Below are positions 1 to 10,599 of a DNA stretch of 64,000 nucleotides, piece by piece; the first letter of the stretch is position 1; each line of letters starts with the position of its first letter. Made by a program: the position numbers and the translations under genes. The stretch lies in contig OZ026599.1 of NCBI GenBank assembly GCA_964020085.1, positions 31,733,125 to 31,797,124 on the forward strand. Reading direction: 5' to 3'. The notes beneath the pieces were generated by a model, which saw only the letters and a list, made by a program, of their open reading frames with translations, had not been told where the DNA came from and ran no database searches. This DNA is from Micromussa lordhowensis (taxonomy: Eukaryota > Cnidaria > Anthozoa > Scleractinia > Lobophylliidae).

Positions 1-882
1 GCCAAAGGAATGAGGACAAATGAAGAGGGTTTTGTGACGCAACCGGGGGCATGACACCGATGACTAAAGGCTGAAGACAGCGGCATACCTTAAGAATTTA
101 GTCTACTGAAAAAAAAGGTTTATCGAGTCGTATTCGGGTTACATAATTCCTTGCAAAGCCGAATTTCGAACCGGAGGCATGCTTGCTGAAGTGGTCTATA
201 AAAGCGGTATCTATTTTACACGCATGGATAAATAAATATTGATGTAACAATTGCTCCAACCTAAAATGACTTCTTGGAGCCGGCTGATTGATTTGAAATG
301 GGTTACGGCCGGCGGTGATTGTATCTCTAACGGATCGAATATAAAGAACGGGTTGATATGTTTACAACATTGTTGTGTTGGTTCGAATTGATGTCAATAG
401 CATTTTTTATTGATTACATTGACACCCAACGCAAAAGTTAAATGAAGCAAATCTCGAAATACGTGTCAATATTTAACAAACCGATTCTTCACTTCGTTGG
501 GCAAACAGGCTACCTGAATTTTTAAAAGTTGTTTAGTTAAGAAAAACTTTGGGTTTCTGTAAGCTTTGGTATTGGAGCAACGTCGGTGTTTCAGAACAAT
601 GAAGTCTTTAATTGCATGCATGAAAAGAGAAAACGACAATTATATTGGCCCAGTTCAACTCGATGAATGGCTTGAGCTGCAATTAAAACGGCTGGTTTTG
701 CAATCAGCTCTGGTTACTGGCCTCTCTATCTAAGTTAATCTATTTTCCATCTTCAACATCTAAGATATATACCGGTAGATCAGTTCAAGCGGGCTAGAAA
801 TTGCCTTCAGCCTCTACAATGGATGCAAATCGGCTTGCCCGCTTCACATGAAAATCAACGACGATATAGATTTCTAACCTAC
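1..882. other. No gene recognised
   Basis: AT-rich sequence with no convincing coding exon. A short plus-strand open frame at about 600-734 (44 codons) has no supporting splice signals or recognisable motif. I see no strong hairpin or SINE signature here. Confidence 0.4.
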
Positions 883-1089
883 CTTTCGTCCCTTCGCCAG
901 CGTTTCAATGCCAGATGATTCATCTCCTTCGCTGCTTTCTTCGGCGGGAGTCGGATCCGACGAATTCCGACGAAAGCTGGGGATCTTTAGACGCGGTAAG
1001 GCGCGATGTTTTTCCGTCATTGTTCGTTGTTTCGTCTCTGCGAGCTCTTTGCGTAAAACGACTATTTCATGGTCACTCCATGCCCACCG
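883..1089 (-). CDS. Probable internal exon of an unidentified minus-strand gene
   Basis: On the minus strand, a 69-codon stretch is open between an AG acceptor (just above 1089, after GGTGATTAG) and a strong donor (CGAAAG then GTAGGT, just below 883). It is in phase 0 at both ends. The translation is charged and looks like real protein: it contains WAWSDHEIVVLRKEL, then KIPSFRRNSSDP and an acidic/serine stretch EESSEGDESSGIE. The basic-Ser segment followed by an acidic segment resembles phosphorylated cytoplasmic or nuclear linkers, but I recognise no family. An internal ATG could instead make it a first exon encoding MTEKHRALPRL. No partner exon was found in the window, so the rest of the gene would lie to the left of base 1 or be missed. 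The GC content is higher than its surroundings. Confidence 0.45.
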
Positions 1090-2490
1090 CTAATCACCAA
1101 TCTTTGCATTCCACAGCTGCTAGATGGATAACTCAGAAAGACCTAACGAGAACCTCATCGAACATATAGAAAGTAAGAAATGTTGCTTTTCGTGCAGTGC
1201 AGAATTTTACAGTCTTCCCTTTTCCCAATCAACTCAGCCTTGCTATCGCCCACGTTCTAAAAAAGCAGAGGTGATATTTTCCAAACCGGATACACTTTGA
1301 TATTATACTCATAAAATCTGCCCTCGCATGTCACAAATACAATTGAATACCATGTAAATAAGAATAGAGACCAATGAAAACAATGGCAATGCCTATTAGC
1401 CTTTCTGTGTTTTACATTAAAAGCAGTATTGCGTTAACTGTAAGCTGTTTTTTGTCGTTTAAGTACTGGCTGAAATAAATGAAGCGATATTGCACGGTAA
1501 TCTATAAGAGTTCCCTGAAAGAGTGGAACAGAAATATTAACGAATAGCTGGACCAACATCTTCCGAATTACTGAGGATTGAAAACGTTTTCCGTGGTCAC
1601 GTACCATTTAATTTGTTATAGCTTGTTTCTAAATAAGATTGAGGCGGGAGAAATAAAACATTGTTTTTGTTAAAAGAGAGTTTGTCCATAACTTTCGAAT
1701 ATATGTTTTATTTTGCCAGTGTTGCGTTTTGCTGCAGGGTCCAAGAAACACTTACTTCCAATCACAATGAAGTTCTCTTCTTTGATTTTTTTCAATTTTG
1801 TCGATCATTCCAAGAATAAAAATGTGGCATTGTCCACACTTTTATTTGAAACCTTTACCGTGATTTACGCCAATTTCTGATTGGCTTAAAATTCCTTATG
1901 TATGATTTTAAATTTACATGCTTAGAGGAAGAATGGTTTTCGGTATAAATGATTGTCATTTTTTGTGGGAAATGCTTGACTAGCTACAAGACAATTCGCT
2001 CTTAGCTTCTGTCAATGATAACAATTGTTTTCCGGCCAATTTTTATTTAGCTTCTGTAGGTCTCAAACGCCCATTTCCTTTTAAAATATTTTTTTTATAT
2101 ATAACACAACTCTGTGAGATAGTTTTGGTCCCACGTTAAAGGACTTCGCAGTGTGACTTTAAAAATGAGCTTCTCCTGGTCACTAATCAATGGTTCGAGA
2201 AGCATGGAATAAGTCTATCAAATCCATAAACAAGTTGTTCAGGTGACAAACCTCAGAAAACACTGTTTTGAGGGTTTTTTTCTGTGAAAATGAGAAAAAG
2301 TTTGCGCATCTAGAAAAGTCTAGCCTAAATTTTTCAAGTTCGTTGTTTGTAGTCCGTGTTGATCTACTTTATGGTTTATTATTATCTCTATAGCGTTTTG
2401 TATCTTAGGAAACTTAATTTAATTATCAGGTTTTCTTCAATTTAAAAGTAATTTTGTAAGTGGTCAAAATAACTCAAATTACCATGATTG
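1090..2490. other. Intergenic or intronic, nothing recognised
   Basis: AT-rich sequence without a credible exon, RNA gene or inverted repeat that I can support. Confidence 0.4.
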
Positions 2491-2493
2491 AGA

Positions 2494-2832
2494 TAGTCAT
2501 AGCCATAGCATAGCCATAGCAATTTTTCTTGGACAACTCTGTCCAAGGGGGAAAGGTGCAATGAGGTTATCCCTATGTAAAGCACCAACCCATGAGACAA
2601 GGCCAGGCCACAACACCGGGAACTCCGTGCCCTACTCTTTTCGATAAGTGTGTGGGTTCTTTAACGTCCCCTGCTAACCATGTAACATTGAAGATGCAGA
2701 GGTTAGAGGTTGAGCTGAGAGGTTAGGGTCGGGAGCACGAACTATGGCCTCTGTATAATCATCTGGTGCGTTTTTTGCATGACCCCGAATCGACCTGTCT
2801 GCATTCAAGGACTCGGAGAGCCACCATGTTAA
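2494..2832. repeat. Dispersed repeat fragment
   Basis: Starts with a short CATAGC tandem run and continues into GC-richer sequence containing GGTTCTTTAACGTCCC and AGGTTAGAGGTTGAGCTGAG. Its composition differs sharply from the flanks, and the GGTTCTTTAACGTCCC block is of a kind I associate with dispersed repeats of cnidarian genomes. No coding capacity. Family assignment is from memory of the sequence style, not a search. Confidence 0.45.
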
Positions 2833-3353
2833 GTAACGAATCTTTAATTCTCGTTACTGAATAAAGTCTAAATTATACTCTTATCATTAAGGACTGACCG
2901 ATATTTTTGTATTGCCTCCATTGAAAATATAATATGTTTTTATAGTGCATCCCTCAGCTCTTTGCAGATGTTACTGAAATCAGCTTGACGGTCATTGCGC
3001 AAGCTATAAAACAAATGACCGAGTGATAAGTGGGTGGCCACTTAGTTAGAACTCGTTTTAGATATTAATGATACATGCAATCTTAAATTCAGGCATAATT
3101 TTGACAGTTAAAAGATCGTAAAAGTTCTGTTCTTTTAAAATGCTTCGAATGACAAATGGATTTTAACCTACCAAACACGTTGTTTATTGTTTTAACGCAA
3201 CCAAACCAGCTTTACGTTAACTGTGGGCCGAAATTATTATCTGGTATTTCACTTTTTCCTGAACAAAATTATCATTGTTATTGCCGATGTTGTTGTTATA
3301 CTTTTTCCGATCGCAGATCAGTTTCTGAATCGAAGAAGACCTGATCGAGAGCT

Positions 3354-4280
3354 ATGGAAAATCTCACTGTGGAGGAGGGTAAACATCACCTGTTCAACAA
3401 ACTCGAACCTTTCCTATGCGTGGGTAAACCGAATGAGGAAATACATCAAATAAGATTTCTTTCCGCCGTGAACTTTTTTCTATCTTTCGTTGCAGCGCTG
3501 GGAAACATGCTCATTCTAACTGCTCTAAACAAAACGTCTTCACTCCATCCATCGTCGAAGATCTTGTATCGTTGCCTAGCAACAACTGACCTCTGTGTTG
3601 GTATGGTAGCTCAACCATTATTCGCCGTCCAATTGCTATTCAGGGTCGACGAACGTCGCTTCATGTGCTACATCGCCCTCAGGATGTGCTATTGTTCAGG
3701 GGTGATTCTTTGCGGGGTTTCCATGACAACATTGACCGCCATGGGTGTGGATAGGCTTTTAGCGCTGTATTTAGCTTTGAGATACAGGCAGGTGGTGACA
3801 TCGAGGCGCGTTCGTCGGTTGGTAATTTTCTTTTGGATCGCGAGCGTTTTTGTTAGCACAACGTACTTTTGGAACGAATTCGTCGCGTTGACTGTAAGTT
3901 GCAGCGCGCCTTTGATATGTTTGTTAACGTCAGGATTTTCCTACGCGAAGATGTATGCGTCTCTTAGACAGCATCGCGTCCATATTGGCGATCAGAATCA
4001 GATAACCTCGAGATTAAACATAGCTCGTTTCAGAAGAACATTATCGAGTGCGTTGTTCATTCAGTTGGGCTTAGTGGTTTGTTATCTTCCGTATGGAGTT
4101 GTTTCAGCTATGATAACGACCAACGGACTGAATTCAGCCTTGTTTCTTCCTTTCGCAGTCTGTTACTGTCTGTTACTGTTTAACTCGTCTTTAAACCCTC
4201 TGCTTTACTGCTGGAAGATCAGGGACGTAAGGCAAGCTGTCAAGAACACGATCAGACAGTTGTGTAAGTGCTTTTTATAG
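3354..4280 (+). CDS. Class A (rhodopsin-like) G-protein-coupled receptor, single exon
   Basis: A 308-aa seven-transmembrane receptor with very short N and C termini. Visible landmarks: N-glycosylation site NLT at 3-5; TM1 GNMLIL with the conserved Asn at 51; TM2 LATTDL with the conserved Asp at 79; Cys105 at the top of TM3; a DRL triplet (133-135) in place of DRY; TM6 CYLPYG with the conserved Pro at 246; TM7 NSSLNPLLY with NPxxY at 281-285; and a terminal Cys pair (304, 306) suitable for palmitoylation. The second extracellular loop is only a few residues long and I see no Cys there to pair with Cys105, as in melanocortin-type and many cnidarian-expanded receptors. This fits the large intronless anthozoan GPCR families; the ligand cannot be told. 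The start was chosen at the first ATG of the frame, which leaves about 33 residues before TM1. Confidence 0.85.
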   Translation: MENLTVEEGKHHLFNKLEPFLCVGKPNEEIHQIRFLSAVNFFLSFVAALGNMLILTALNKTSSLHPSSKILYRCLATTDLCVGMVAQPLFAVQLLFRVDERRFMCYIALRMCYCSGVILCGVSMTTLTAMGVDRLLALYLALRYRQVVTSRRVRRLVIFFWIASVFVSTTYFWNEFVALTVSCSAPLICLLTSGFSYAKMYASLRQHRVHIGDQNQITSRLNIARFRRTLSSALFIQLGLVVCYLPYGVVSAMITTNGLNSALFLPFAVCYCLLLFNSSLNPLLYCWKIRDVRQAVKNTIRQLCKCFL

Positions 4281-4307
4281 GAGAATTACCAGTCTATTTC
4301 AGGACTT

Positions 4308-4480
4308 TAATAGACGGATTCGGCTAACGTGTTTACAACCTTGTTGCCACCCAATTCAGAGCACGTGATGATTCATTTGGGAGGTTACAATTGTGCAATT
4401 GTCACCTCCCAAATAAACCATCACATGTGAATTGGGTGGAACCAAGGATGTAAACGCGTTAGCCGAATCAGTCTATTATA
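4308..4480. repeat. Foldback (MITE-like) hairpin element
   Basis: The arms are near-perfect inverted repeats: the left end reads TAGACGGATTCGGCTAACG and the right end is its complement with two mismatches. The centre TTGGGAGGT...ACCTCCCAA is also palindromic. It is non-coding, about 170 bp, and begins 28 bp after the GPCR stop codon, so it probably sits in or next to the 3' UTR. Confidence 0.75.
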
Positions 4481-4847
4481 AAGGCCAGAAGATTTAAAGT
4501 GAACGTCGAGGAAAAGAACTGATTAGTAAACTTCCATATTGTAACGCAGTGTTCCAGGGTTCAAGCCTTTGATCCTGTCACGAAGATTCCTTGTGCACAC
4601 TGCGTACCGAGTTCAACAATGTTATCATCCATTCAGCAAATGATATCAGATATACAATGGTGGTCATCGAGTTTATTTTGAGTTATGAGCACTTGAAGCT
4701 AAAATTAAGGGTGTATTAACGGATTGTACAATTGCTATGGTAACTTATTATGCCATGAAGATGACCACATCTTCTTTCATCAATCAGTGGGAACCTATAT
4801 TGTGAACATCACTGGGTAGAGATTGGTAATATTGATCCGTGAATTTA

Positions 4848-5252
4848 AAACCCTTAGCTGGCCAAACGGACTCGCAATGCAAGTAGACGAAAGTTGATAA
4901 CTGGGGTCTTCTTGCCACTCCGTTTGGTCAGGCCTTGCGCGTACTTGCGTTGACTTGCGATGTTCTGCGCTTACTTTGGTCGAGATCAAATTTAAACGCA
5001 AGTCGAGGCAAGTTTCTCACCGTTTGACTACCAAACCCAAGTCAACGCAAGTTGAGTGACGTCCATTCGTTGCTACAGCAACCTAATAACCAATGAAATA
5101 CAGGATATTAGCCATGGGGTACTAATCCCGTAGCCTTGAAAAGGGTATTTTTGCGATTTGCTTGTACTTGCAAGTCTGTGTGGCCACCCAGCACAAGTCT
5201 CTGCGCAAGTTCAACTGGCGGCTACTTGCTAGTCTGTTTGGCCAGGGCTTCA
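4848..5252. repeat. MITE-like element with CTGGCCAAAC terminal inverted repeats
   Basis: The left end contains AGCTGGCCAAACGGACTCGC and the right end the complementary GACTAGTCTGTTTGGCCAGG type sequence. The interior is full of CTTGCG/CGCAAG motifs in both orientations (GCAAGTCAACGCAAG, ACTTGCGTTGACTTGCG), giving a multi-hairpin structure. No ORF of interest. The short minus-strand frame across 4795-5001 is read through this repeat. Confidence 0.6.
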
Positions 5253-5492
5253 CTACTGGAAACTGTTACTAGCCATCGTACATTAGAATAGCTTTGTTTT
5301 GTTTAGTTCTTTGTTTAGTTTTTGTTTCTTCTAGTAAAACAAGGAGTGTTTTATTAGGTAGCGAGGACAAGACTTCCTCCATTGGTAACTGATTTCTAAA
5401 GAAGCTGTTTACCGAAAAGACGGAGGTTTTTGGGGTAGAAAAAACTTTGACTGGGAGTTCTGGTTCTCTCTTCCCCAGACAGTTAATTTGAG

Positions 5493-5646
5493 ATGATCTG
5501 GATCAGGATCAGTGATCCAAGATAAGAAATCACTCAGATCATGGTGCATCAAAGGAACCGATGACGAATCCACTCTCGTCGCACCATGATCTGAGTTATC
5601 GATCTTGGATCACTAATCCTGATCTAGATGACCGCAAAGGAACTGA
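5493..5646. repeat. Foldback element, GATC-rich family, copy 1
   Basis: An imperfect palindrome: GATCTGGATCAGGATCAGTG on the left is matched by CACTAATCCTGATCTAGATG on the right, with CATGGTGCATCAAAGGAACC near the centre. The same core recurs at 9353-9539 and 53566-53855, so this is a dispersed family with three copies in the window. Confidence 0.7.
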
Positions 5647-5904
5647 CGTACCCTCAAAGGACAAAGTTCTGGCGGCCATGTTGGATGACGAAAACAACAA
5701 CAACAACATCTTTTATTTAAACACGGTGGGTTTTAAAGCTAATATAGCTTATGGGGCCGTGTAAATACGTTAGATGCAAATCTTATGTCGATGTCATCCA
5801 ATACGGTGGCGATGATGATTTCACTTGAAACCAAGAATAACTACAAATCTTGAGCCAGAAAGTGACAATCACTGATACCGAAACAAACTAGCATTAAAAT
5901 CAGT

Positions 5905-5910
5905 TTTATT
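5905..5910 (-). terminator. Polyadenylation signal for the minus-strand GPCR
   Basis: AATAAA on the minus strand, about 85 bp past the stop codon of the receptor at 5995-7062. It is the first canonical hexamer downstream. Confidence 0.6.
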
Positions 5911-5994
5911 GAAATAACAAATGAGCGGCTAATCGAGTATAAACAAAATATGCAATAAATGATATTTACAAGTCGCTAGGTTAAACTTGTTTGT

Positions 5995-7062
5995 CTACAT
6001 AGTTGTGTAGATGTCATCTTCTGGAACGTACGAGGCTGAACGATCAGAGGCCGCGGAGGATACTGGGACAGAAGATGGCTGCGAAAGATTGTTCACTGCA
6101 CCAGTGGTAGTGGTATTGTTTGAGTGTGACGCCGATGAACAACAAGAAGAAAACAACGCTTTCAAACTTGCACGGAAGTTCCGATACATTGCGAGGTAAA
6201 TCAAAGGATAAATTATTGAACGCAGAAAATGAAGAAGCTCGAAAAGCAACCAAATGTTAAAGTAGCTGAGAGGAGTATTACCGAAGATGTGGACGGTGTT
6301 TCCTATAATGGCGGGACCCCAACAAAAGTACTGCGAAGCGATCATAAATAAAAGCATAAATGTCATTTGCTTGCGTTTTTTATGAAGAATAGCGTTCCCC
6401 CCTGAAGCCGTACTCCTCGGCTCTTGTAATTTACGAAAAACTTTGACAAAAACGAAGCTAAACAAAGCAAGGGGCGCCAGAAACAACAGTAATAACACGA
6501 CCAGTGAATAGTATGTTTGTTCAATGTCATTATTCCAAGTTTGCGTACATATTTGCTTTGTTTTACCGCTGGAAAGTTTGATTTCTTTAACTTCGTAGGC
6601 GTAAATATAAGGTGCAAACAATAGGCACGATAAAAGCCATATCAAACAGATGGAAATGGATTGTTTCTTAAGAAGTAGAACTTGCCTGTGTTTCGTCGGC
6701 AGACAGATTCCGTAAAAACGATCAACACTTGCTAGGCACAGTGTCAGCAAAGTCACTGCATATGTTACAAAAACCAGATAATAGCACATTTTGCAAGTTC
6801 CACTTCCACTAGTCCACTGTAGTTTAGCATTGTTTAGAGTAAATGTGGCCGAAAACGATGAAATAATGTCTGACACAGCCACATTTGCAATGGACACGTC
6901 CAAACTGTTTCGGAGGTTTGCCTTCTGAGTGTATAAGGCTGTGAGAACCATGATGTTAGCCAGCAAAGAAAAGAACACGATTGTCAGTAAGAGAGCGACA
7001 TAAAAGTCGACCAAAGTTGTGTCGATATTTTCAAAGAGTGTCCTCGAATTTGTGGAAACCAT
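5995..7062 (-). CDS. Class A GPCR, neuropeptide-receptor-like, single exon
   Basis: A 355-aa receptor. TM1 carries LLANIMVL (Asn36); TM2 SIANVAVSDI (Asp65); Cys90 before TM3 and Cys172 in the second extracellular loop form the expected disulfide; a DRF triplet (114-116) stands for DRY; TM6 has FCWGP (247-250 region). TM7 reads IIYPLIY (283-289), so the Asn of NPxxY is replaced by Tyr285, a rare change at a residue important for activation. A long Ser/Thr/Asn-rich tail (306-355) offers many phosphorylation sites and ends in YTTM, which resembles a class I PDZ-binding terminus. The overall pattern resembles peptide and amine receptors of the rhodopsin class. It may respond to a neuropeptide, but no ligand can be assigned. 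The first ATG gives 19 residues before TM1. It faces the plus-strand GPCR tail to tail and looks unrelated to it at the motif level. Confidence 0.87.
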   Translation of the reverse strand: MVSTNSRTLFENIDTTLVDFYVALLLTIVFFSLLANIMVLTALYTQKANLRNSLDVSIANVAVSDIISSFSATFTLNNAKLQWTSGSGTCKMCYYLVFVTYAVTLLTLCLASVDRFYGICLPTKHRQVLLLKKQSISICLIWLLSCLLFAPYIYAYEVKEIKLSSGKTKQICTQTWNNDIEQTYYSLVVLLLLFLAPLALFSFVFVKVFRKLQEPRSTASGGNAILHKKRKQMTFMLLFMIASQYFCWGPAIIGNTVHIFGNTPLSYFNIWLLFELLHFLRSIIYPLIYLAMYRNFRASLKALFSSCCSSASHSNNTTTTGAVNNLSQPSSVPVSSAASDRSASYVPEDDIYTTM

Positions 7063-8730
7063 AGTGGCTTTACCAATTTGACCAGAATGAACCAGACGAG
7101 GCAGTGAAATGCTTGATAAATTGAGACCGTCTTCAGTGTACCTTTCGAGCCTTCGTTGAAATGCTCACTTCGTTTTAAAGTTCGTTTCCGTCAAAAGCGG
7201 TGTCATCGTATGTTATTTTTCTTCAATATATGACAGTTGTTAATGGACGCTTTGTTTTTCCAAGAGCACGCACATTCCACTTACGGACACCTCAAGATTT
7301 CGTCTTCTCCGCGATGACGCAAATTGTTTGGAATTCGCCGGAAACATGGAAACGTGCACCGCTTGAGATCTCTTCAATTCTTTGAACTTCTTTCCCAAGT
7401 CGGTCTGGCAATAAGTTGAAAGCGTTCGTTTGTTTGTTTGTCCAACCAATCTATTTCGATTACACCGTTTACAGTAGCGAGGAAAGAAAAACGTGTCTTT
7501 AGCAACAAGCCTTTCACAGCGAACCCAACGTTTACGGTTCTTCAAAGTTTGTAAAGTTTGGTAAAAAGGCTCCGCAAATGGCGTATTAGACAGCAAAACG
7601 GCGACGTTATGTCGATGAAAGCTTCAAAACGTCCGCTGGCTAAAAGCTAATCACCTTTTGCCTTAAAAACATACGATTTGGATAACAAAGGAAAGCTCAT
7701 TACGAGTGACTAACATTTATTGTGTAAAGTAATCACTAATGTCACACGGGGGACAACCTTGGTAACCAATGAACTGCTTGCATTCTTCTTTAGTGACAAC
7801 AAAACGTAATAAACTTGAAAACTCTCGAGATTTGGAGCCAGGTTCGAAGTTTGAAAAATGTAAGGAACTTTTTGTTCTGATTAGTTTACAAAGAATGTGT
7901 TGTGTGTTTTAGTATCAAGAAACCTGGAGGTCTTGTCTTACCAGCTCAAATTGACCAAAGCAGTGTCTTTACGGCTGGATGAACTTGACGAGAAAAAAAA
8001 GAATATAGAATTAAAACGAATCGAATTAAATTTCAAATTTATTAAAAACAAGAGCCATTTCAAACATGACAAAACAAAAAGCACCCCGAGTCTCGAAGCC
8101 TTCAAAATAACCACCGCAGAGACAGAAATATTAGTTTTATTGACTCGGGTTTATTAAAACTCGTATCACCATAGGATCCGTTAAACAAGACTGTTTACAA
8201 AAGGAAGTGCAAAAAGACACAGCGGCAGTCAAGCAGTTTTTAATAAAATGAGTTGTGGTTTAGTTTCGGCATCCGCGTGTCTTCTTCCGTCCGGAGGGTA
8301 AAAGTATTTGGTATTTATTTATTTTTTAATTACTATTTTCAACTCACGCATAGAATTCTTTAGGGATGCAATAAAAATACCTTGAAAGGATCATACAGTT
8401 TTATAACGAAAGAAACGAACGTGAAAAATAAATAGGTCTGATGCTGTTATCTTGTCAGACTCCGCTTCGGGCAGCCGATGGGAGGTGTTGACAATTCTCT
8501 GTATCATGCTTTACTACCTGCAAAAATGACTTGTAAAGAACTCGTCAAACGTTTAATTGCAGTCTGTGCTTTTATAAACTACTGAGGTCTTCTTATTCAA
8601 GTGTATCTCTATAGCTCCACCATCAGCCATGGAATAGACCACATTCGTATCATCGGTATTGGAATGGAATATTATTTAAAAGGATTAATGTCTCGAGAAG
8701 ACTCCCCGCATTAGCCTCAATTGCAATCGA
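7063..8730. other. Upstream flank of the GPCR, no gene supported
   Basis: The first few hundred bases probably hold the promoter and 5' UTR of the minus-strand receptor. Open frames at 7240-7596 (minus) and 7897-8157 (plus) are Lys/Arg-rich, lack known motifs and follow base composition, so I do not call them. Confidence 0.4.
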
Positions 8731-8732
8731 CT

Positions 8733-9036
8733 GGAGGCGGCGTGGCCGAGTGGTTTAGGGCGCTGGATTTAAAATCTGGACGTCCCTGGTTCAAATCCTT
8801 CACCCTACCACTATCCGGATTTGTTCTCGGTAGTCCCGAGTTCAACTCCTCGACCGCGTTGTGTAAATAGCCAACTGGTCAGCCTCCAACCAGTTGGGAT
8901 TCTTAACAGTTTATGTTCTATTTAAAATATTTGCTTATTTATTTACAGTGTCCCCAATTAGTACAACAGTGCTAAATACGTATGACACTTAAATAAAGTT
9001 ATTATTATTATTATTATAAAGTTATTATTATTATTA
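8733..9036 (+). repeat. tRNA-Leu-derived SINE with (TTA)n tail
   Basis: The head resembles tRNA-Leu: TGGCCGAGTGG matches the polymerase III A box and GGTTCAAATCC matches the B box. The acceptor stem does not close, and the sequence runs on through GAGTTCAACTCCTCGACC and CCAACTGGTCAGCCTCC into AAATAAAGTTATTATTATT. The tail pattern (AATAAAG followed by TTA repeats) is shared with the element ending at 43262. It is a retroposon, not a working tRNA gene. Confidence 0.8.
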
Positions 9037-9352
9037 AGCTAGTTCCAGTCCGATACAATACCCTGAACATAGTCTGTTGTTACGTACGGTTAGTGCTTTT
9101 TTTTAGAGAAAAAGAGAGGGCTAAGTAATCACTAACGATAAAAACTAACATGAATGAAACACACATTGATATCGACGATATCAATCATGATATGAAAAAT
9201 GGAAAACATTTCAGTGACATCTTTTTCGCAGGTGCCTCTTAAGTTGACGAAAAGAATGAGTAAAATCTAAGATGAAGGATCATGACTCCATTTCACATCA
9301 CATCATACAACGTCATATTTGATAGATATCTTGCAGAGTAAGATACGGGCTA

Positions 9353-9539
9353 TCTTAGAGTGCATCCCTTTGGGGTGATATGGATCAGGATCAGCGATCC
9401 AAGATCTGTCTGGATCATGGTGCATCAAAGGAGCCGATGAATCCGTGACCAGAGTGGATTCATCGGTTCCTTTGATGTGCCATGATCCGCGTGATCACTG
9501 ATCCTAATCCAGATCACCCCAAAGGAACGCACCCTTAGA
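9353..9539. repeat. Foldback element, GATC-rich family, copy 2
   Basis: The ends read GTGCATCCCTTTGGGGTGAT on the left and, reversed, GGGTGCGTTCCTTTGGGGTG on the right. The interior repeats GGATCAGGATCAG and its complement, with GTGCATCAAAGGAGCCGATG at the centre. TTAGA occurs at both borders and may be a target duplication. Confidence 0.75.
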
Positions 9540-9847
9540 TACCTATAACACTTTCAGTGCATCTTGTAACAACGAAAACCCAAGGAGGAAGTAGTGCTTC
9601 GTATGGGAACTGTATTACGACAATAAAAATACTATTACTCTTATACAAACGGAAATCTGTTGCTTGGAAACTGAATTCTGTCTAACTGACGACTTCTGAA
9701 AGGACGCGGTAATCTTGACGTTTCCATTCAATGCCTGGCTCTCTGGCTTCTCAAATATGAAACCGTTCAGTTTTCACTGAGATCTGAGTTGGAGGGGAGA
9801 GGTGGGGGACGTAGCACAAAAACTCCACTGATTGTGTATGAGAAAAA

Positions 9848-10490
9848 TCTGATTGTTTTGAGTAAAAAAAGGCCGATTTGAGATCGGAGACACCGGTTTT
9901 AATGTAAGAAAAAAGCGGTTTCAGTATCGGAACGGTTTTAAGGTTTGAAAAACCAGTTTTGGGTTCACAAAAAAACGGTATAGGGTTTGGAAAAACCGGT
10001 TTTGGTGTCAGAAAAAAACGGTTTTAGGGTTGCTGGAAAAACCAGTTTTGGGATTGGAAAACCCGGTTTTAAAATCGTAAAAACCAGTTTCATGAAGAGA
10101 GAAACTGGTTTTGGGATGGATCGAAAACCGGTTTTGGTGTTGGAAAACCGCTTAGGTGTGGGCAAAAACCGGTTTTGAGGTCCAAAAACCGGTTTGGGAT
10201 TGGAGAAACTGGTTTTTCCGACACCAAAACCATTTTTTTTTCACACGCAAGATCGAGGGTTTTGATCAGAAAACCCAGGGGCGAAAACAGGTTTTTTTTC
10301 TAGTCCACAACAATATATTTTGATCCAAAACCGGTTTTTCAGATTTCAAAACCGATATTTAGATTCCAAACCGTTTTTTCTTCAATCCGAAAACTGGCTT
10401 TTTCCCAGGCCAAAGCCATTTTTTTCGATTTTTTTTAAACGTCTTTGACCTCAAAACTGTTTTTTTTTCCAAACCCTAAACAAAGCTGTG
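9848..10490. repeat. Degenerate inverted minisatellite of AACCGGTT-type units
   Basis: About two dozen units spaced roughly 20-40 bp apart, each centred on a variant of AAAACCGGTTTT (ACCAGTTT, AACTGGTT, AACGGTTT and others). Exact AACCGGTT occurs at 9994-10001, 10126-10133, 10167-10174, 10187-10194 and 10329-10336. Spacers are G/A-rich (TTTTGGGATTGG) up to about 10210 and then C/T-rich (TTTTTCAGATTTCAAAACC), so the array switches orientation partway. The frames open through it on both strands give a repetitive peptide and are not genes. Confidence 0.85.
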
Positions 10491-10516
10491 GATGTTAATA
10501 TTGTACATGGGTTGCA

Positions 10517-10534
10517 GGGGGGGGGGGGGGGGGG
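10517..10534 (+). repeat. Poly-G run of 18
   Basis: An uninterrupted homopolymer just after the AACCGGTT array. Its length is likely uncertain in the assembly. Confidence 0.9.
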
Positions 10535-10599
10535 AGCTGGGTGATTAAGTTAATCCGGAGGTTACCTTGGATAGCAGAACTTCAGTTCAGTTGTCCCCT

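Noticed and set aside
8736..8812. tRNA-Leu gene
   Set aside because: A and B boxes are present but the acceptor stem does not close and a SINE body with TTA tail follows.
9965..10178. Open frames on both strands giving repetitive KPVLVSEKNGF-type peptide
   Set aside because: They are the translation of the AACCGGTT minisatellite; both strands are open because of composition.
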